64,000 bases of DNA from Kibdelosporangium aridum (GCF_900176515.1 NZ_FWXV01000002.1:620001-684000), one strand, 5' to 3'; positions 33,754 through 42,502 are shown, counted from the first letter of the stretch. Notes: a model not told the origin generated them from the sequence alone. Program-made: numbers and translations.

Positions 33754-35177
33754 TTCTTGTCCTTCGGGCCGAATGCGCCGTACGGGTCGTCATCGCCGAT
33801 CACCATGGGTACAGCCAGTTCCACGGCGTCGTCGAAAAGATCGCCCTGGGTACGCCACTTGCTCTGGCGTTCCTGGTCACCGCCCTGACCGCCGCCACCG
33901 CCCATCGGCATGCCAGCCATCGGCATGCCGCCAGCGGGAGGCGCGCCCGCCGGTGCGCCCGCGGGCGGTCCGGCAGGCCGTCCCTCCGGGGCGTCGTGTG
34001 CAGCGGGTGCCTGGATGCCGGCCATTGAGCCTGGTGGCAACGGTGATTGCGGGGTCGAGCCGCCGCTCGGCGCACCGCCGCCGCCTCCTCCACTGCCACC
34101 ACCACCAGCACCGACGCCGCCACCTGGCGGAGGACCGCCGCCCATCGCGGGGTTCACGGGTTGCGGCGGTGGTGGAGGGGGTGGCGCGGCGGGTTCCTGG
34201 CGGCCGAAGTCCATCTCGTACCGCTTGCCGTCAACGGTGACGCCGACGCGATCGGCCGACTGCGAGTGGACGCTGATCTGCGGCGAGGGCTTGGCCGACG
34301 TCGACGATCCCGCGATCTTGCCGAACGGGTCGAGGTCGCCGGTGGCCTGGATACGTTTGAGCGCTTCGTTCAACGCGCTCCACGAGTTCGCGATCGCCGT
34401 CGTGGTCTCATCGATCAGCTTGCGCAGCGTCGAGATCGCGTTGAAGTAGCTGTCGCACATGGCGTCCAGCGCGTTGATGGTCTCGTTGCTCCACCACTGG
34501 CCGCCGGCACCGCCATGATTGAGGTCCACTGTGGACGGACGGGTCAGTTCCTCCACAGTGAACGGACGACCGAACGGCGGTCCGCCGGCCATCGCGACAT
34601 CGAGCCGATCCGCTTGCTGGCGCCGGAGATCCACGCCCTCGGACAGGGTGAACTGCTTGACTTGGCCGCCCACCGCGGTTTTCAGCTCGGTGATCGCTTC
34701 TTTCGATGTGGTACGGGCAGAATCCAGTGCCGCCGCGAACTGGTTGAGCGTGTCCCGGTACTTCGTCGACGCCTTGCCCAGCTGGTCCAGTTTCTCCACC
34801 GCTGCCTCGGCCGCGGGCCCCGACCACGCGTCGGTCAGCCGGTTGCGGATCGAGTCCGCAGTCCCGCGCATCTCGTCAGTCGAGGCACGCAGGTTGCCGA
34901 ACCGCTCGACGTCGCCGAGCATCGGGCCGAAGTCGATGCCGCCGAGGTCGTCGATCATCCGGTCGTCTTCGGCATTCCACGGCCGGGCCGCCCACCCACG
35001 GGCACCCATCTTGCTGGCCGGGTGGCCGTTCCAGCGTTGGTACAGCTCGCCGAACCGGCCAGTCCTAGTGGACAGGTTGTCCTTGAACCACTTGAACGTC
35101 TCGAGCAGTTCGGTCGTGGAGTCGATGTCCTTGGTGTTGACCGGTTTCAGCGGGGCGATGATGTCATCGGAGGTCAT
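33750..35177 (-). CDS. Large WxG-type putative T7SS substrate of cassette 2
   Basis: 475 aa. The helical N-terminal domain (~1-320) contains RFGELYQRWNGHP, IDFGPML and a WSG turn at 118-120, as expected for a WXG100/PPE-like helical hairpin. A beta segment (DRVGVTVDGKRYEMDF) is followed by a long Pro/Gly-rich tract, then a Gly/Met-rich stretch (GGMPMAGMPMGGG) and the tail WRTQGDLFDD...VIGDDD from ~441. ATG 35177 lies inside the end of the EspC-like gene (14-nt overlap); the stop overlaps the next ATG. Similar in layout and motifs to the 753-aa protein at 36083. Secretion is inferred from fold and context. Confidence 0.85.
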   Translation of the reverse strand: MTSDDIIAPLKPVNTKDIDSTTELLETFKWFKDNLSTRTGRFGELYQRWNGHPASKMGARGWAARPWNAEDDRMIDDLGGIDFGPMLGDVERFGNLRASTDEMRGTADSIRNRLTDAWSGPAAEAAVEKLDQLGKASTKYRDTLNQFAAALDSARTTSKEAITELKTAVGGQVKQFTLSEGVDLRRQQADRLDVAMAGGPPFGRPFTVEELTRPSTVDLNHGGAGGQWWSNETINALDAMCDSYFNAISTLRKLIDETTTAIANSWSALNEALKRIQATGDLDPFGKIAGSSTSAKPSPQISVHSQSADRVGVTVDGKRYEMDFGRQEPAAPPPPPPPQPVNPAMGGGPPPGGGVGAGGGGSGGGGGGAPSGGSTPQSPLPPGSMAGIQAPAAHDAPEGRPAGPPAGAPAGAPPAGGMPMAGMPMGGGGGQGGDQERQSKWRTQGDLFDDAVELAVPMVIGDDDPYGAFGPKDKK

Positions 35178-35499
35178 TGCCCGCGCTCCTGATCCGCGCC
35201 GCCACCTCGGCATCCGCCTCGACAGTCTTCTGCTGTGCCTTGGCCAACGCCTCCGCCAGCGCGTCCACCGTCGGCGTCGCCTTGTCCAACACAGCGCGCA
35301 GAGACTCGCGCAGCTGCGTGTACGACTCGCCGACGCCGGTGCGCGCCGCGATCACACCGAACTTGTCCGCGGTCAACCCGTTGTCGGCATGCGCGTACTC
35401 CCGCGCTGTGCCCAACGCGGCGCCGAACTCGGTCATCTCCTTGCTGATCGCGGTGACAAGCTCGTGGTTGACCTCAAGCCTGTCCTTGCGCCCTGTCAT
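35164..35499 (-). CDS. EspC-like small ESX partner of cassette 2
   Basis: 111 aa, fully helical. Layout LEVNHELVTAISKEMTEFGAALG, turn with FG at 47-48 (ADKFGVI), second helix LRESLRAVLDKATPTVDALAEAL. This is the EspC/WXG100-like hairpin in which FG replaces WxG. No YxxxD/E secretion motif is visible. It overlaps the large-protein gene, so the two probably form a heterodimer. Confidence 0.8.
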   Translation of the reverse strand: MTGRKDRLEVNHELVTAISKEMTEFGAALGTAREYAHADNGLTADKFGVIAARTGVGESYTQLRESLRAVLDKATPTVDALAEALAKAQQKTVEADAEVAARIRSAGNDLR

Positions 35500-35531
35500 T
35501 CTTCGCCCCCAACGCTTTCAGCCCAGGAAGC

Positions 35532-36071
35532 TCAACGCAGCCAACTCTGGCCGGACATGTCGTCGTCGTCATCTTCCCGCGCCCGGCGCCTGCCGCCCGA
35601 CTGAGCCTGCGGTTGCTGGCGAACGGGCGGAGCAGGCTCTTCGTCGTCGTCAAAGCTGCCGAACTTCATCACCGGTTCCGGTGCCGCCTCCCGGAACGCC
35701 TCCGCCTCCGGCACCGGATCCGGGATCGGCGGTGGCGGCGGGAAGCCCATCGGGGGTGTCGGCGTCGACCACGCGTCCTGCTTCGGCTGCTCGTCTTCGA
35801 ACTCGCCGAAGGACAACACGGTCTCCCGCTGCGGCGCAGTCCACGGCGACGGCGCCTGTTCCTCCTGCGCCTGCCGCTTCTCTGCCTCAAGCCGCTCGTA
35901 GAACTCGCGGTTCTCCTCGGTCAACTGCCGGTGCTCTTCCTCGATCTTCTCGTTCTGCTCCCGGTACTCGATGGCGATCTCGTTGGCCGCCGACTCGAAC
36001 CGTGCGGTCACGTCCTCGTAGGAGGCGAGGATGCGACGAACCTCAGGGTCGGAGTAGTCGATCTCGAACAC
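35532..36071 (-). CDS. Coiled-coil protein with acidic FGxF motifs, third gene of T7SS-substrate cassette 1
   Basis: 179 aa. N-terminal coiled coil (residues ~5-70: ILASYEDVTARFESAANEIA, EEEHRQLTEENREFYERLEA). The C-terminal half is Pro-rich and carries two copies of an aromatic-acidic motif: LSFGEFEDEQ and MKFGSFDDDE. It ends with an Arg-rich stretch, DDDDD and a short SWLR tail. GTG 36071 has AAGGAG upstream and begins 11 nt after the large-protein stop. Not a known family; likely a partner or chaperone of the upstream secretion substrate. Confidence 0.82.
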   Translation of the reverse strand: MFEIDYSDPEVRRILASYEDVTARFESAANEIAIEYREQNEKIEEEHRQLTEENREFYERLEAEKRQAQEEQAPSPWTAPQRETVLSFGEFEDEQPKQDAWSTPTPPMGFPPPPPIPDPVPEAEAFREAAPEPVMKFGSFDDDEEPAPPVRQQPQAQSGGRRRAREDDDDDMSGQSWLR

Positions 36072-36082
36072 GCGCGGACTCC

Positions 36083-38344
36083 TTACCTGACGTCTTCGTC
36101 GAGCACACCGGCGATCCGGGCCGGCTCGTTCTCGTCGGCGAACAGATCACCCGTCACCGACCACTGTCCGCCACTTCGCTCGGCATCGCCACCACCGGCA
36201 CCGCCGGCGCCCATGCCACCCATCATCGGCATGCCGCCCATACCGGCCGCCTGGTTCGGGCTTGCTTGCTGGCCACCGTCATCGGGAATGGCTGCGAGCC
36301 CGGCTTCACCGGCCGCGGGCGCGACCTGGTTGAAGTCGTCGTCGCCGCCGGACAACAGGTCACCCTGCGTCGACCACGACGAGTCGCCGAATCCAGCGTC
36401 GCCGCCACCACCGAAGTCCGCTGCGACGGCCTGCGTGCTCGTGGTCTGCACCGGTTGGTCCGAGCCAGGCACCGACTGCAGCTGCTGCTCGTTGCCGGAT
36501 CCACCACCGAATGAGGCCTCGGCCGTTCCCGCCGGCGCGCCCGCGCCGGCGAAGTCCTGCCGTGGCACGTCAGTCTCGAAGGAACCGCCGAAGCCTTGAG
36601 CCTGGGCGGCAGCGGCCTGACGTGCTTCAGCCACCGGCTGCCCGTCGAGCGTGGCCACCGCCGGCTCCGGCTTGTCCACCTGTGGGTTGGTCGGGTCGCT
36701 GTAGTCCAGCGTGTACGTCGTCGGTTCGCCGGTGCCGTCGTCCACGGTCAGCTTGACCACGTCCGGCTGGCCCGGCGGGTGCTCGGCGGTGATGGTGACG
36801 TTGCCGTCCTCCAGCACGATCTTGCCGTCGGGGCCTGGCGTCAACGTCTCCGGTGCGGGCGCGGGCAAGGTCTGCACCGGCTGGCCGTCGGGCCCAAGCA
36901 CCGGCTGACCGTCCGGGCCCAGCTGCGGTTGGCCTGCCGTACCCGGAACACCCGCGCCTGGGGTGCCAGTACCCGGCGCGCCAGGCGTCCCGGCCGCGGT
37001 CGGCTGGCTGAAGTCCATGTCGTAGGTCTTCGGCTGGCCGGTGCCGTCGTCGACGGTCACCTTGACGTGACCCTCACTGTCCGGGCTGGTGACCGAGATC
37101 TTCTTGCCACCCTCCTCGATGGTGACGGTCTCGCCCGTGCCCGGGCCGGCCTTGCTGCCAGGGTCGGCCACCGGCTCGCCCGGCACGTCGCTCGGGTCGG
37201 TCGTACCGGGGTCGACTGCCTTCGGGTCGTCGGTCGACGGCGGAGGCGGAGGAGGTGGCGGAGGCGGAGTGCTGCCGGGACCACCGGTGTTGCCAGGACC
37301 GCCGGTGTTGCCTGGTCCGCCGGTGTCTCCGGGACCACCGGTGTTGCCCGGCTTGTCCTCCGGCTTCTTCTCCTCCGGCGGCTTCTTCTCCTCTGGCGGC
37401 GGGTCCTTCGGCTTGTCACCACCGCCCTTGGCGAGCTCGTCCAGCTTGGCGAACGGCTGGAACGGCAGGCCGCTTGAGGCGTTCAGCAGGTTCTGCAGGT
37501 GGCCGTCGATCGTCGTGTAGCACTCTTTGATCAACCGGCGGAAGTTCCCGACATTGGCGCTGTACTTCTCGCAGAAGTTGTCCAGCCTGCCTTTTTCCAC
37601 ATCGGAGTACCAGGTGGAAACGGGGCCGTAGTAAATGATCAGGCCCGGTGTCCGGCTCCGGGCGACTTCCAGGTTGTACGGAACTTGCTGCATGAGCGGG
37701 CCATCGGTGTGGCCGCTCTGCAACGACTCGTCGATCTCGTCGATGGCCTCGGCGAAGTGGTCGATGTCCACGTGTTCGTCGTTGGCCAGGTAGTTGTTGA
37801 AGAACTCGTTCGTGTCCCGGCTTGCGAAGTCGACAAGGCGCTGGATGCACTTCTTCGACTCGTTGGCGAATCCGGCCAGATGCGTGGCGAACCTGTTGAC
37901 CGCGTCGGTGTACTGCGTGCCGGCCGTCTTCAGCGCGTTTATCTTGTCGATCGCGGTCTGGCCGTTCTGGTCCTGCCAGTAGTCCCCGGTGAGGCTGGCG
38001 GTGGCGGTCAGCTGTGCGTTGACCGACTCGGACACGAACTTGCCCGTGTTGGTCAGCCGCATCGCGGATTCCAGGATCGGCCCGAACTCGATCGCCTTGA
38101 GCTTCTCGAGCATCTCGCCTTCCGGCTGGTCCTTGTGATCGCCCCAGCAGGGCTCCTTCATGAACCGGTTGCCCGAGACCTGGTGGTGCTGCCAGCGCTT
38201 GTAGAGCTCCCCGTTGCCGCTGCCGCTGGACAGTTCCTTGTTCCAGCGGGCGATCGCGTCGTCGATCATCTTGCGCGCGGTCGTCTGATCGACGTCCGGT
38301 TCGATCAGGATGCGGCCGGCGTCGTCCTGTACAGGCTGCGGCAT
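36083..38344 (-). CDS. Large putative T7SS substrate of cassette 1 with collagen-like and repeat domains
   Basis: 753 aa. The helical domain (~1-300) has GNGELYKRWQHHQ, IEFGPILESA and WQD at 123-125 in place of WxG. Lys/Pro/Glu-rich linker, collagen-like GPGNTG repeats at ~332-358, then a proline run. A ~45-aa domain occurs twice (407-449 and 507-552) with shared VTVDDGTGxPxTYxxD sequence, separated by LGPDGQPV repeats. The WSTQGDLL motif at 657, a Gly/Met-rich stretch at ~701-713, and the terminal WSVTGDLFADE...VLDED at 728-750 complete it. Four bases separate it from the EspC-like gene. Secretion via the ESX-4-like system is inferred. Confidence 0.85.
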   Translation of the reverse strand: MPQPVQDDAGRILIEPDVDQTTARKMIDDAIARWNKELSSGSGNGELYKRWQHHQVSGNRFMKEPCWGDHKDQPEGEMLEKLKAIEFGPILESAMRLTNTGKFVSESVNAQLTATASLTGDYWQDQNGQTAIDKINALKTAGTQYTDAVNRFATHLAGFANESKKCIQRLVDFASRDTNEFFNNYLANDEHVDIDHFAEAIDEIDESLQSGHTDGPLMQQVPYNLEVARSRTPGLIIYYGPVSTWYSDVEKGRLDNFCEKYSANVGNFRRLIKECYTTIDGHLQNLLNASSGLPFQPFAKLDELAKGGGDKPKDPPPEEKKPPEEKKPEDKPGNTGGPGDTGGPGNTGGPGNTGGPGSTPPPPPPPPPPSTDDPKAVDPGTTDPSDVPGEPVADPGSKAGPGTGETVTIEEGGKKISVTSPDSEGHVKVTVDDGTGQPKTYDMDFSQPTAAGTPGAPGTGTPGAGVPGTAGQPQLGPDGQPVLGPDGQPVQTLPAPAPETLTPGPDGKIVLEDGNVTITAEHPPGQPDVVKLTVDDGTGEPTTYTLDYSDPTNPQVDKPEPAVATLDGQPVAEARQAAAAQAQGFGGSFETDVPRQDFAGAGAPAGTAEASFGGGSGNEQQLQSVPGSDQPVQTTSTQAVAADFGGGGDAGFGDSSWSTQGDLLSGGDDDFNQVAPAAGEAGLAAIPDDGGQQASPNQAAGMGGMPMMGGMGAGGAGGGDAERSGGQWSVTGDLFADENEPARIAGVLDEDVR
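37271..37350. repeat. Tandem 18-bp repeats encoding GPGNTG
   Basis: About four and a half units of an 18-bp repeat within the large substrate gene, encoding collagen-like Gly-Pro-Gly-(Asn/Asp)-Thr-Gly. Low-complexity coding repeat, not a CRISPR. Confidence 0.8.
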
Positions 38345-38348
38345 CTCG

Positions 38349-38672
38349 TCACACCGCCTGGTTCTTGAAGGACTGTTGGTTCTTCTGCTCGGTCTGCGTC
38401 GTCACGCCCAGGGTCTGCTGCAGCGCGGTGACGATCGATGCGGCGTACTGCTGGGCAGTGGTCACCGACGCGGACAACTGGTCGAGAGCCGACCGGGAGA
38501 AGTTACCCGCGGACGCGGCGTTGTTCGTCTGGCCGAAGTGGTTGGGCTGGAGCTTGGCGTTCTTGACGTACGTGGCCATCGTGCTGAGCCCGATACTGAT
38601 GTCCTGCATCAGGGGGACGACCGTCTTCAGCCCCTCTGGGTCCATCTTGATATCGGCTTTGCCTTCTGGCAT
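38349..38672 (-). CDS. EspC-like small ESX partner of cassette 1
   Basis: 107 aa. Helix (PEGLKTVVPLMQDISIGLSTMATYV), turn with FG at 46-47 (PNHFGQT), helix (SRSALDQLSASVTTAQQYAASIVTALQQTLG). ESX hairpin of the EspC type; no YxxxD/E motif at the end. ATG 38672 has AGGGGGA upstream. First gene of the cassette; the large substrate starts 4 nt after its stop. Confidence 0.82.
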   Translation of the reverse strand: MPEGKADIKMDPEGLKTVVPLMQDISIGLSTMATYVKNAKLQPNHFGQTNNAASAGNFSRSALDQLSASVTTAQQYAASIVTALQQTLGVTTQTEQKNQQSFKNQAV

Positions 38673-38798
38673 GGCTCCCCCTTACTCCACTTCGACAACG
38701 TTCTCGACTTCGACGCGCGGGGAGCGCGATCGGTGCCATCGTCTTTCGTCCGGTAAGGAATGTACCCAGGTCACCCAGGTGGCGACGGGTGAACGGCG

Positions 38799-39404
38799 CT
38801 ATTGCCGCCAGTTCGGCGGCGGTGGCTGCTGGGGTGGCGGACCATAGCCGGGAGGCGGTGGACCGTACCCGGGTGGTGGCGGTCCGGGCGGCCCGAATGC
38901 GGGCGGGCCGGGTGGCCCTGGCGGAGGAGGACCGGGCGGACCGGACTGCTCGGCTGCCTTGGTCACCACCGGCAGCAGCGACAGCACCAGCACTGCGATG
39001 GCGAATAGTCCCTGTAGCAGGGGAAGGCCGTCTTCGAGCAGGTCGAACCACTGGTTGAAACCGGGCGGGCTGCCGACGAACGGCACGCGGAAGAAGGACA
39101 GCGCGAAAAGGAGTGTGCCCAGGCCGCCCGACACCGTCAGGAGAATGGCGCCCGCGCGCGCTCGGTTCATCAGCATGATTCCGCCGACCAGCGCCAGGAT
39201 GGCGGTCACCACCCTGAGGGCGAACGCGATGATGCCGCCGCTGAAGCCCTGTGCGATGCCGACGAGCAGGCCGTACACGATCGCCAGGATGCCGAGCGTG
39301 ACCACGATTCCCGGCAAGGGCGGTTTGCGTGGCCCCATGACTGGCTGGCCCCACCCTGGCGGGGGTTGCTGCCAGCCCTGGTTCGGGGGCGGGCCGTAGC
39401 TCAT
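38799..39404 (-). CDS. Proline-rich four-helix membrane protein (paralogue A)
   Basis: 201 aa. A short Pro-rich N-terminus (PPPNQGWQQPPPGWGQP) ends in PLPG, followed by four hydrophobic helices (GIVVTLGILAIVYGLLVGIA; ALRVVTAILALVGGIMLM; GAILLTVSGGLGTLLFALSFF; LLQGLFAIAVLVLSLLPVV). The cytosolic tail is a PPGYGPPPP repeat. GGAGGTAA precedes ATG 39404. Four bases after its paralogue at 39409. Function unknown; association with the neighbouring secretion substrates is only by position. Confidence 0.82.
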   Translation of the reverse strand: MSYGPPPNQGWQQPPPGWGQPVMGPRKPPLPGIVVTLGILAIVYGLLVGIAQGFSGGIIAFALRVVTAILALVGGIMLMNRARAGAILLTVSGGLGTLLFALSFFRVPFVGSPPGFNQWFDLLEDGLPLLQGLFAIAVLVLSLLPVVTKAAEQSGPPGPPPPGPPGPPAFGPPGPPPPGYGPPPPGYGPPPQQPPPPNWRQ

Positions 39405-39408
39405 CGGA

Positions 39409-39936
39409 TTACCTCCACGTCGGGGGCCGCTGCTGATATCCCGGCGGTTGTGGAGGGTAACCAGGAGGCTGCGGACCAGGTGGACCTGGGCGCGGCATGG
39501 GTTGTGAGCCCGTCAGCGCCTGTGTGGTCTGCGGGATGAGCGAGAACACCAGGACCGCGATCGCCAGCACGAGGCGCAGCAGGTCCATCCAGTCGTCCTC
39601 GAGCTCGAGGTTGATCCGGTAGCCCAGGTTGAGCCGCACGTTGGCCAGCTCACGCACCACACCGAGCACTGTCAGCAGCAGCACGAGGCCACTGGAGACG
39701 GCAAGCAGGATCGCGCCCGCGCGCTGCCGGGTGAAGACCATGATTCCGCCGGCGATGGCGACGAGCGCGGGTATCAGAGAAAGAACGTTGGCGCCAAGGA
39801 CACAGGCGACACCAAGCAGGAGGCCCAGAATTCCGAGCGTCACCAGATTTCCGGGCAACGGCGGCTTTTGCGGCCCGAAGGGACCAGGAGGTGGCGGCTG
39901 GTGCCAGTGCTGGTTCGGGGGCGGACCGTACGTCAC
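39409..39936 (-). CDS. Proline-rich four-helix membrane protein (paralogue B)
   Basis: 175 aa, same plan as paralogue A: YGPPPNQHWHQPPPPGP, KPPLPGNLVTLGILGLLLGVA, helices around LSLIPALVAIAGGIMVFTRQRAGAILLAVSSGL and LLRLVLAIAVLVFSLIP, then a PPGYPPQPPGY tail. GTG 39936 follows TACGCT at leaderless spacing. The A and B proteins share GILxxxxGV and RAGAILL-V-S-GL. Function unknown. Confidence 0.82.
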   Translation of the reverse strand: MTYGPPPNQHWHQPPPPGPFGPQKPPLPGNLVTLGILGLLLGVACVLGANVLSLIPALVAIAGGIMVFTRQRAGAILLAVSSGLVLLLTVLGVVRELANVRLNLGYRINLELEDDWMDLLRLVLAIAVLVFSLIPQTTQALTGSQPMPRPGPPGPQPPGYPPQPPGYQQRPPTWR

Positions 39937-39942
39937 GCGCTG

Positions 39943-39948
39943 AGCGTA
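39943..39948 (-). promoter_or_regulatory. -10 element for leaderless membrane-protein pair
   Basis: TACGCT on the minus strand ends six bases before GTG 39936. Confidence 0.5.
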
Positions 39949-39976
39949 ACCACTCCGCCCCCGTCCCGAAGGGCAA

Positions 39977-41311
39977 TCAGGAGACTGCCGAGACCACTCC
40001 GGCCAGGCGGTTCGCCGCGGCCTCCGCAGCTGCTTCGCTGGTCGCCTCGACCATCACCCGGACGAGTTGCTCGGTGCCCGACGGACGCAGCAGCACCCGG
40101 CCGGACTCGCCCAGCTCCGCCTCGACCTCGGCGACCGCGTCGTTGACCGACGAGGCCTGCGCGACCGCGGCCTTGTCGGCGACCTTGACGTTCACGAGCA
40201 CCTGCGGCAGGCGCTGCATCACGCCGGCCAGCTCGGCCAGCGACTTGCCGGTCGCGGCGACGCGGGCCATCACCCCCATCGCGGTGAGCAGGCCGTCGCC
40301 GGTGGTCGCGTGGCTCGGCAGCAGGACGTGCCCGGACTGCTCGCCACCCAGCGAGTACCCGCCGTTGCGCAACTCCTCCAGCACGTAGCGGTCGCCGACA
40401 GCCGTGGTGCGAATCGTCACACCGGCGGCGCGCATCGCGAGGTGCAGCCCCAGGTTGCTCATCACCGTGGCGACCAGGGTGTTCTCCACGAGCTCACCAC
40501 GGTCCTTCATCGCCAACGCGAGCACGGCCATGATCTGGTCGCCGTCCACCAGGTTGCCCTGAGCGTCCACCATCAGGCAGCGGTCAGCGTCGCCGTCGTG
40601 CGCGATTCCCATGTCCGCGCCCTCAGCGACGACGGCCTCGCGCAGCGTGTCGATGTGTGTCGAACCGCACTTGTCGTTGATGTTCTCGCCGTCCGGCAAC
40701 GCGTGGATCGCGATCACGTCGGCGCCCGCCTCACGGTAGGCACGCGGTGCGGCGGCCCAAGCAGCGCCGTTCGCGCAGTCCACCACGACCTTCAGGCCGT
40801 CGAGCCGCTGCGGCGTCGCGGCCAGCAAGTGCTCGATGTAGCGGTCAAGGGCGTCCGGCACCGTGTAGATCCGGCCGACACCGGCACCGGTCGGCCGCTG
40901 GACCTTCGCGTCGAGCCCGGCTTCGATCTCGTCCTCGACGTCGTCCGGCAGCTTGTGGCCGCCCGCGGCGAAGAGCTTGATCCCGTTGTCCGGCATGGGA
41001 TTGTGCGACGCGGAGATCATCACGCCAAGGTCGGCGCCGAGGTTGTCGACTAGATAGGCCACCCCAGGCGTCGGCATGACGTCCACCTGCAGCACGTCCG
41101 CACCCGCCGACGCGAGGCCCGCGGCGACCGCTGCCTGCAGCATCTCGCCGCTGGCCCTCGGGTCACGCCCGACCACCGCGACCGGGCGGTGCGAACGGTC
41201 GTGCTCGGCCAGCACTCGGGCCGCGGAGGCAGAGACCGCCATGGCCAGTTCCGGTGTCAGGTCGACGTTCGCAAGCCCACGCACGCCGTCGGTGCCGAAC
41301 AACCGGCTCAA
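39977..41311 (-). CDS. glmM: Phosphoglucosamine mutase
   Basis: Converts GlcN-6-P to GlcN-1-P for UDP-GlcNAc. 444 aa. [11 protein letters not shown] at the start, the phospho-Ser loop [16 protein letters not shown], the metal loop [11 protein letters not shown], the sugar-binding GGEQSGHV and the C-terminal phosphate loop [12 protein letters not shown]. The start codon is TTG 41311 with GGGAGG upstream at 41316-41321. It follows rpsI beyond a terminator hairpin. No glmS neighbour is seen. Confidence 0.97.
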   Translation of the reverse strand: MSRLFGTDGVRGLANVDLTPELAMAVSASAARVLAEHDRSHRPVAVVGRDPRASGEMLQAAVAAGLASAGADVLQVDVMPTPGVAYLVDNLGADLGVMISASHNPMPDNGIKLFAAGGHKLPDDVEDEIEAGLDAKVQRPTGAGVGRIYTVPDALDRYIEHLLAATPQRLDGLKVVVDCANGAAWAAAPRAYREAGADVIAIHALPDGENINDKCGSTHIDTLREAVVAEGADMGIAHDGDADRCLMVDAQGNLVDGDQIMAVLALAMKDRGELVENTLVATVMSNLGLHLAMRAAGVTIRTTAVGDRYVLEELRNGGYSLGGEQSGHVLLPSHATTGDGLLTAMGVMARVAATGKSLAELAGVMQRLPQVLVNVKVADKAAVAQASSVNDAVAEVEAELGESGRVLLRPSGTEQLVRVMVEATSEAAAEAAANRLAGVVSAVS

Positions 41312-41332
41312 TGCAACCTCCCTGAAGAGCAG

Positions 41333-41367
41333 AACGGGAGCAGCAGAGAAAACCTGCTGCTCCCGTT
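41333..41367 (-). terminator. Stem-loop after rpsI
   Basis: Arms 41333-41346 and 41354-41367 form a perfect 14-bp stem with a 7-nt loop, between rpsI and glmM. On the minus strand it is followed by a moderately T-rich stretch, so it may attenuate instead of fully stopping transcription into glmM. Confidence 0.75.
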
Positions 41368-41383
41368 TGCGGGCTGAAAAACG

Positions 41384-41917
41384 TCAGCGCTTGCTGTACT
41401 GAGGCGCCTTGCGGGCCTTCTTCAGGCCGTACTTCTTGCGCTCCTTCACCCGCGGGTCACGGGTCAGGAAGCCGGCCTTCTTCAGCGCCGGGCGGTCCTC
41501 GGCGTCCAGCTCGATCAGCGCACGGGCGATCGCCAGGCGCAGCGCACCGGCCTGGCCGGTGATGCCGCCGCCACGGAGGTTGGCGCGCACGTCGAAGAGC
41601 TCGGGCTTGTCCACAGTGACCAGAGGCTCACGGATGAGCTGCTGGTGCACCTTGTTCGGGAAGTAGTCCTCGAGGCTCTTGCCGTTCAGCTTGAACTGGC
41701 CGGTGCCAGGGGTCAGCCGAACGCGGACCACGGCCTCCTTGCGGCGGCCGACGGTCTGAGCGACCTCGCCAGGGGCGGGGACACGCACGACCGGAGCAGG
41801 CGCCGGAGCTTCCTCGGTGGCCTCGGTGGCCTCAGTGACCTCGACGGCCTCAGGCTGGTCGAGCTCGGGGGCGTCGACGGCGTCGACGTTCTCGGCGGTC
41901 AGGTTCTCTTCACTCAC
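41384..41917 (-). CDS. rpsI: 30S ribosomal protein S9 with acidic N-terminal extension
   Basis: 177 aa. The S9 core starts at [13 protein letters not shown] and ends with the canonical [12 protein letters not shown] tail that reaches the P site. A ~55-residue Glu/Ala/Pro-rich extension precedes it, as in other actinomycetes. GTG 41917 overlaps the rplM stop (GTGA). Confidence 0.98.
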   Translation of the reverse strand: MSEENLTAENVDAVDAPELDQPEAVEVTEATEATEEAPAPAPVVRVPAPGEVAQTVGRRKEAVVRVRLTPGTGQFKLNGKSLEDYFPNKVHQQLIREPLVTVDKPELFDVRANLRGGGITGQAGALRLAIARALIELDAEDRPALKKAGFLTRDPRVKERKKYGLKKARKAPQYSKR

Positions 41918-42357
41918 TGGGCAACCTTGGTGATCTCGAAGGGCGTCGGCTGCTGCGCCGTGTGCGGGTGCTCAGGGCCGGCGTAGACCTTGAGCTTCTT
42001 GCCCTGGGCACGGCCGAGCTTGTTCTTCGGCAGCATGCCCTTGACGACCTTCTCGACGAGCCGGTCGGGGCGGGTGTCCAGCAGTTCGCCGAAGGACTTC
42101 TTGGTGAGTCCGCCGGGGTAACCGCTGTGCCGATAGGCGAAAGCCTGATCCCGCTTGCTGCCGGTGAGGACAACCTTCTCGGCGTTCACGATGACGACGA
42201 AGTCACCAGTGTCCACATGCGGGGCGTAGGTCGGCTTGTGCTTGCCGCGCAGCAGGGTTGCGACCTGCGTGGCAAGGCGGCCGAGTACCACGTTCTCGGC
42301 ATCGATCACGTGCCAGGCGCGGGCCACCTCGCCGGGCTTCGGGCTGTACGTGGGCAC
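41914..42357 (-). CDS. rplM: 50S ribosomal protein L13
   Basis: 147 aa. Motifs [58 protein letters not shown] and [15 protein letters not shown] 42357 with GAGGTAG upstream. First gene of rplM-rpsI, behind a ~108-nt leader. Confidence 0.98.
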   Translation of the reverse strand: MPTYSPKPGEVARAWHVIDAENVVLGRLATQVATLLRGKHKPTYAPHVDTGDFVVIVNAEKVVLTGSKRDQAFAYRHSGYPGGLTKKSFGELLDTRPDRLVEKVVKGMLPKNKLGRAQGKKLKVYAGPEHPHTAQQPTPFEITKVAQ

Positions 42358-42472
42358 GGGTCTACCTCATCGTCAAAACTTGCGTCTGGGTACCTGTGCG
42401 GGCCGAACCCACGGCAGGTCGGACCCACCAAGGGCGCGAGTAGTCACACGCCGCGCCGCACAACAACGATAG

Positions 42473-42502
42473 AAGATACCTGGTGCGCTCCCGGAGGGTC
42501 AA
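42473..42502 (-). promoter_or_regulatory. rplM-rpsI promoter
   Basis: On the minus strand TTGACC (42497-42502), 18-nt spacer, TATCTT (42473-42478). Predicted start near 42466 leaves a leader of about 108 nt before rplM. Confidence 0.6.

Noticed and set aside
37240..37360. CRISPR-like regular repeats
   Set aside because: The 18-bp units are in frame, encode GPGNTG and have no spacers.
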